NCBI GenBank assembly: GCA_015501595.1
Contig: JADNRX010000322.1
Location: 1-61,804, forward strand
DNA length: 61,804 nt
Reading direction: 5' to 3'
Source of the DNA: Hymenopellis radicata
Taxonomy: Eukaryota; Basidiomycota; Agaricomycetes; Agaricales; Physalacriaceae
In this document: positions 56,979-61,804 of the stretch, one piece after another
Numbering within the stretch: position 1 is the first letter of the stretch
Layout: each line of letters begins with the position of its first letter
Notes under the pieces: model-generated
The model's database searches: none
Told to the model about the DNA's origin: nothing
Seen by the model: only the letters and a program-made list of their open reading frames with translations
Program-made: the position numbers and the translations under genes

Positions 56979-58714
56979 TACAGACAAAGGTCGACGAACG
57001 AACGAAGGGGAATCGAAAAGAGTGGGGAGCAGTTAGAGTGTCGACGTCAAGACAGTTCAATTTGTATAAGTGCAGAGAGGCGGGTATTGAATTGCTGCTG
57101 ATGGCTCCGAATCCATAAAAATGTCTTTAGAAGCCCGCGGGTGTCGTTGGCCACCGGAGACCGCATGGTTACGACATAATGTACTAATCTTACTTAGTGT
57201 GAACGGCAGCGATCGCTTGGCCATCATCGTCTCCTGGAAAAAAAGGTAAGAGCGTCCTAGAACGTTAACGCAGCCGACCGCGACGGCCAGTACCTCGCTA
57301 GTCCTTTTCTCGGCGAAAAACACGTGGCCTCTATATGTTCTTCATCTGCGATTCAGAACCGGAAGGAAGAAGGCCTTGTCATTGAAGAGTCCCTCCACGA
57401 GGCAAGATGCCCTGTGATCCCAGGATCTGCGTAGAGAATCATTCCACGGTTATGAGACAGGTTGCCTTCTGGCACGTTCCCCCTTGACGACTGGAGGTCC
57501 TGGCGTAACATTTCGACTTCTATGCAACATTCCGAGTCGCGTAGAATAGGAATGATGGTAATAAGTACGTATGTCGTACTGGTCAAGAAAGTGAAGCACG
57601 TCGGCTTTTCGGCATCTTCTGCTCGGCGACTCGTTCCGGGTGCAGGGCTGCTCGATGTCCGTTTTCTTCTGAATCCTCACTGAAGGTGAGGAACAGCGAC
57701 CGCTCATCTAAGCCTAGAGTACTGAGCAGACTTTGTGGCGTACATCCCCGAAGCCGTGCTGTACAATCTTGGGCACTAGAATCGCTCAAATGCGTCCTTC
57801 TGAGCCTCGAGCGCAACTGAAGCGGCCGCGGATGGTATCATTGCTCTTTGCCCGTCCTCAGGTTCCAGAGCTGTTCTACTTACCTTCCTCATCTCGTTAA
57901 GCTAAGCTATATCACAATCCTTTAACTTCTTGGCCGACCTAAGGTAACAACATATCTACTATGTTCGAGAGTCTAGGCGAGTTCCCTTGAACGCATACAT
58001 GTCAACAAATATTTTCTCGTGTTATACCCTGTGCGTATTAATTCAATCCCGACTGTCGCGGATTGCGCTCGGGCCCGACGATCTCCTTTCACAGATCATA
58101 ATCAGCGGCATGGCCACCAATAACCGCTCGCTGAAGGCTTTCATGCACCATATTAGGAGAACTGTCGTATGTAGATTCGGGGACCCCGGGATGACCAGGT
58201 CCTCTTCTGTGTTTCACCAACCGAGGGAAAAGGCATAAGGACTGCTACCATGCTAGCGACTCGGACCCTGAGCCAAACATACAGTTTAATCCATCGCCTA
58301 GTGTATCTATTGTTAGTAGGTTTAAGGTTAGTAGACGATCTCACAGTACAACTCATTCACGCCGTGCTGATCGCTCTGTTCTCGGATGCAATCTTCAACT
58401 CTGCTGTATATCGCGCCAAACTAGCAAAGCGTCTCGTCAATGTGAGTTGGACGTCGATTCGTGTGACGGGAATATATATTTAGGCTCCTTCTGCTATTGA
58501 ACAATACAACGAATATATGTGGCGCACCTCACCGTGTAAGCAGTACGTACAAGCTACCAATTCCAAGACTCATGCAAGAAAGATGTGATCACTTTTAGTT
58601 CGTCCAAAATCTAGATATATGTAGCAGAAGGTGAGCACGTCAGTGGTTAAGGCTGAGTGACTCGATGTCATGTTGATGTTCGTTGCTCGGGAAGGGTCTC
58701 TCCGATTTTTTCCG
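56979..58714. other. Long intergenic stretch, no gene seen
   Basis: About 1.7 kb with only short open frames on both strands, none with family features or matching splice sites. The left end holds the P450 promoter. Confidence 0.45.
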
Positions 58715-60714
58715 TCACAGCGGACTGTACTGAAGATTAGAGGACGGACAACAACTAAGCATGACGTGACGTACATCAGTGCCCTCACCATCCCGCACAA
58801 GCTCTTTCGTTGTGTCGATTTTGATAGAAATGTTGGTCTGACGAGGCTACACATTCAAAACAGTCAATGTGAACAAGTAAAAAGGGAGCAAGTATTCTTA
58901 CGGCAGTGGTGAAGTGAGGACGACCAGTCTTGAAGGTATTCAGAGACAGAGTCATATCGCCCGTGTCATCGTCAGAAATCCCGCGGATGTTTCTGCGAGC
59001 GTTGAGAGTAGCCAGGACGGAGTTCGAATACACTACGAACGATGGTTAGATTGTTTCTGAATGGAGGAGAGCTACGCCCACATCTGCCCAGACTGAAATA
59101 GAAGGCAACAAATGAGAGTAGTGCTCCAAGCGAGAATCTATTACCCCGATGAGGCCGCGTAACGAAGGAACACAACACCAAACTCACCGAAATAAGAGAA
59201 GCGATGGCGCAGACACTAGTCATCAACCCAGTGCTGACACTGAACAAGATCTGCCAAATAACACTTCAATGATTTGGGGGGTTCCGAGTCTAACGCCACC
59301 TTACTAGTTTGCTGATCATGGTGTCCGATCTAGATGAAAAAGAGTAAGACGGGCTAGGACTTCGGGCAGGGTGCAATTCGTACCTCTTGAACCCAGTCCG
59401 AGAGCGGCGGAGGTAGTAGAAGAGACACGCGGCAATGAACACATCCGTAGCAGCACCCAGGACATTGACTGACATCGACAGCCCCTACATGAAACGATTG
59501 AACACGATTTAAAGTAGTTACGGAGGCGTTAGCTTACACGTAGGTGTACAAGGTCACCCCATGTCTCAAGTCGTAGCCTAAACTCTGTTAGACCAAGGGA
59601 AGGCGCAAATACCGATACGAACGATTCAACGGTAAACGCTGTAATGCAAAGACGTCATGAGAAGAATCAGACGATAGGAATGAGACGACATACCAGCAGA
59701 GCAGCCTGAGAAGGGGAGTGGAAAGATCAGTGTACAGACACGCCACCGGGACCAATCCTACGAACCGAAGGTTGCCAAAGCCAAAGCTCCCTATGAATTG
59801 CGTGTGAGGAAATGAAAACAGAAAGGAAAGAGGATCGACTTACAGACACTACTGTAAGAGTAACATTTCCACTACTCACTGCAAAATAACCAATGAACGG
59901 ATAATGTCAACGTCACAGACGTAACATACAGCGCCAGACACGGAACGTCAAGAAACTGGGGGGAAGACTCAGCAGCTAGTTGCGAGGTCGGATTCACGAC
60001 CTACGCTTGAACCAACAACCCGATGAAGCCCTGGAGGATTCACGTCAGAAATAGCGAATCGACGACAAGCGCGGACGAACATTAAACAAGACCTCGAGCT
60101 AACGTCAAAATTAGTGAGACGGAGTCCAACGACATGTAGACTACTCATACCAGAATACTCCTATTGTAATCATCAACACAGGTCAATAGTGCTACGAAAC
60201 CAGACTTACCAGACAAGCCGGTTTTGCTGATCCGCGTTGTAGAAATTCGACACGACATACCAGTACACTTTGAAAGCAGCGCGTCAGGTTGATACCACGA
60301 GGATAGCCGATCATGAACGGACCCGTGTGAGATATCAACGCCTGATGAATGGTATCGAAGAACCAGACGGTGCCGACCTCCAGGAGAATTAATACCGCGT
60401 GTTCGACGATCTTGCCTCGCGCTCACCAAGAACTTGATATACCAAGCGTCCTGTGGAGCGCCATATGAATAAACGTTAGACTGAAAGGAAGAATGCTGAC
60501 TTCTTGGTATTGATTGTAATAGTACCACGTCTGGACGCAAGACACTGACAGCGAGCTATTGAGATGCGGCGTGAAATGGGACAGCGGGGAGTTGCACCTC
60601 CGTATAAACTGGGCCACGATGCGCATTTAAGTGATCATATGCGTGACAGAGTAGCAGACAGCTTACCACGCCGCTACGATGACCCCGATGAAAGCGGCGC
60701 CCATCCTGCGGCTG
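58715..60714 (-). CDS. DUF6534-type seven-helix membrane protein
   Basis: Integral membrane protein of a basidiomycete-expanded family, function unknown. Start MGAAFIGVIVAAW at 60714, then SCVQTWYYYNQYQ, VGTVWFFDTIHQALISHT, GFIGLLVQAFLTFRVWR, VNVLGAATDVFIAACLFYYL followed by RRSRTGFKR, SDTMISKLV, ILFSVSTGLMTSVCAIASL, VYSNSVLATLNARRNIRG (the family's C-terminal YxNSxLAxLNxR motif), TTA, and over an intron PRQTNISIKIDTTKELVRDG, a typical tail motif of the family. Stop taken at 58715-58717. Many short introns; parts of the middle (59.5-60.2 kb) are joined with low certainty. Confidence 0.75.
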
Positions 60715-61804
60715 TTCAGCGAGAAGACGAGAAGGCGCAGCGGAAGACAAACGTGTTGTTCACCACGTGTACGACAGATTCGGCCATGGCAGACATTGCG
60801 ATAAGTTGAGGAGAAAATACGAATACGAGCGCAGATGCAGGGAACGAAAGCAAGATTGCCGCAGCCTGAGCACGAAGACCTTGGGTTTAAGAAAGACGAG
60901 GAGGACCTCCGAAGCCTATGCGTTCCTCGTAATAGAAGCCGCAAAAATGCCACATAACGCTATCGCCTCCGGTCAAGTTCTCCCAATGGAAAATATGAGA
61001 GTATGTGGAACTCGCGAGCTTCCGGTCTCTCGGGGCGACGTCACGGCATCTGGTAGAGATTTCATTCCTAGGATTCACAGGCATGGGCCTGTCATGAGGA
61101 TGACCGGGCCCTACGAAGGAACACTAGTCAACTCAGGGGTCTAGCCTCGATGCTGAGTACGTACAAAATTGACGTTCATGAAGAAGTTTTTGTGTCTTGC
61201 GCCAGAAGATGGTGGGTAGAGTATTATAGTCGCCGCACTAGGAGGATCTCATACCGCTATTAAGAATTTATGCGGCATTGACTGCCAGAAGGCCCATTGA
61301 AAGCCACCAGATACGCGGCGACCCGTTACTCGGAAGGTCTCTTGGAAATGAACGCAAAACTTTCCAGGCTGGCAGTAACCGTCTTTTCAACCTTGTACGG
61401 CAGAAAGAGCCTGGCAGGATTCTCCGAGGCTTTGGATGCTGCTCCATCTTGGAACATTCATTAGTAGCGCGTCTGACGGGATGAACAGCGCAAAGGGAGC
61501 TTCAGCAGAAGGGTGGGATGGCCCGTAACCTACATCTGAGTTATTTCCAAGGTTATGCTCAGTTACATTGCGAGTATAACTGGAGTCGTGGCTTCTGGAG
61601 TTCCCTGAGGCACGGCTACCACGAAGGTACATAGCGGTCAAAGGGCGCGGATGGGACTCTTCCAAGTCCTTCAACGGCCGCTCTAAAGGAACTCAGCCTA
61701 GTAATTGGTGAATCAATTCAGTAGGCGATGGCTCACCAGAAATCTCTGGAGCTCAGAGGACAACCGAACGTATGATTGCACGCGCATCATGAATAATTTT
61801 TGAA
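60715..61804. other. No gene identified
   Basis: Open frames on both strands, the longest a minus-strand one at 61,387-61,674 (starts MKDLEESHPRPLTAMYLRGS), which could be an exon of a gene extending beyond the window. No family recognised. Confidence 0.35.

Overview
The window looks like nuclear DNA of an agaricomycete (mushroom-forming) basidiomycete. Genes are cut by many short GT-AG introns of roughly 45-60 nt. The families fit too: DUF6534 membrane proteins, Y3-like secreted proteins, F-box/LRR-like proteins, GH5 glucanases, an intron-containing tRNA-Lys, and conserved genes such as ATP7, PRP43, HEM12 and GPC1. No tools were run; gene models were assembled by hand by joining exons across visible splice sites.

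Layout. 1-13.2 kb is ordinary genic DNA: a Zn2Cys6 transcription factor (cut by the left edge), a zinc-dependent sorbitol/xylitol-type dehydrogenase, a Gly-rich protein, a coiled-coil protein, an EF-hand MscS channel, an unresolved membrane-like reading frame, and an SOD-like mitochondrial ribosomal protein. 13.2-26.7 kb is a duplicated, rearranged zone. It holds four copies of one 5' gene module (promoter dyad, TATA, 105-codon Arg/Lys-rich reading frame) belonging to an F-box/LRR-like family, plus fragments of GH5, HNH and alpha/beta-hydrolase genes, the first of three Y3-like secreted-protein genes, and a degenerate minisatellite. 26.7-42 kb holds a GFA-domain protein, hexokinase, a secreted alpha/beta hydrolase, ATP7, the intact parental GH5 beta-glucanase, two more Y3-like copies and a second hydrolase. 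42-61.8 kb is again ordinary: PRP43-type helicase, tRNA-Lys, HEM12, GPC1, a compact gene with four tandem homeodomains, a degenerate protein kinase, a BOD1/SHG1-domain protein, a cytochrome P450 and a DUF6534 membrane protein.

Three points stand out. First, the homeodomain gene at 49,991-51,113 carries four divergent homeodomains, each split by a phase-2 intron at the same position. Second, the repeated F-box-like module keeps a strong inverted repeat just upstream of a TATA box in each copy. Third, many genes, including probably essential ones, contain single-base length changes, mostly runs of G or C one base too short. One GH5 fragment elsewhere in the window keeps the expected run length. 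I therefore read most of these breaks as consensus errors rather than real pseudogenes, but this needs reads to decide.
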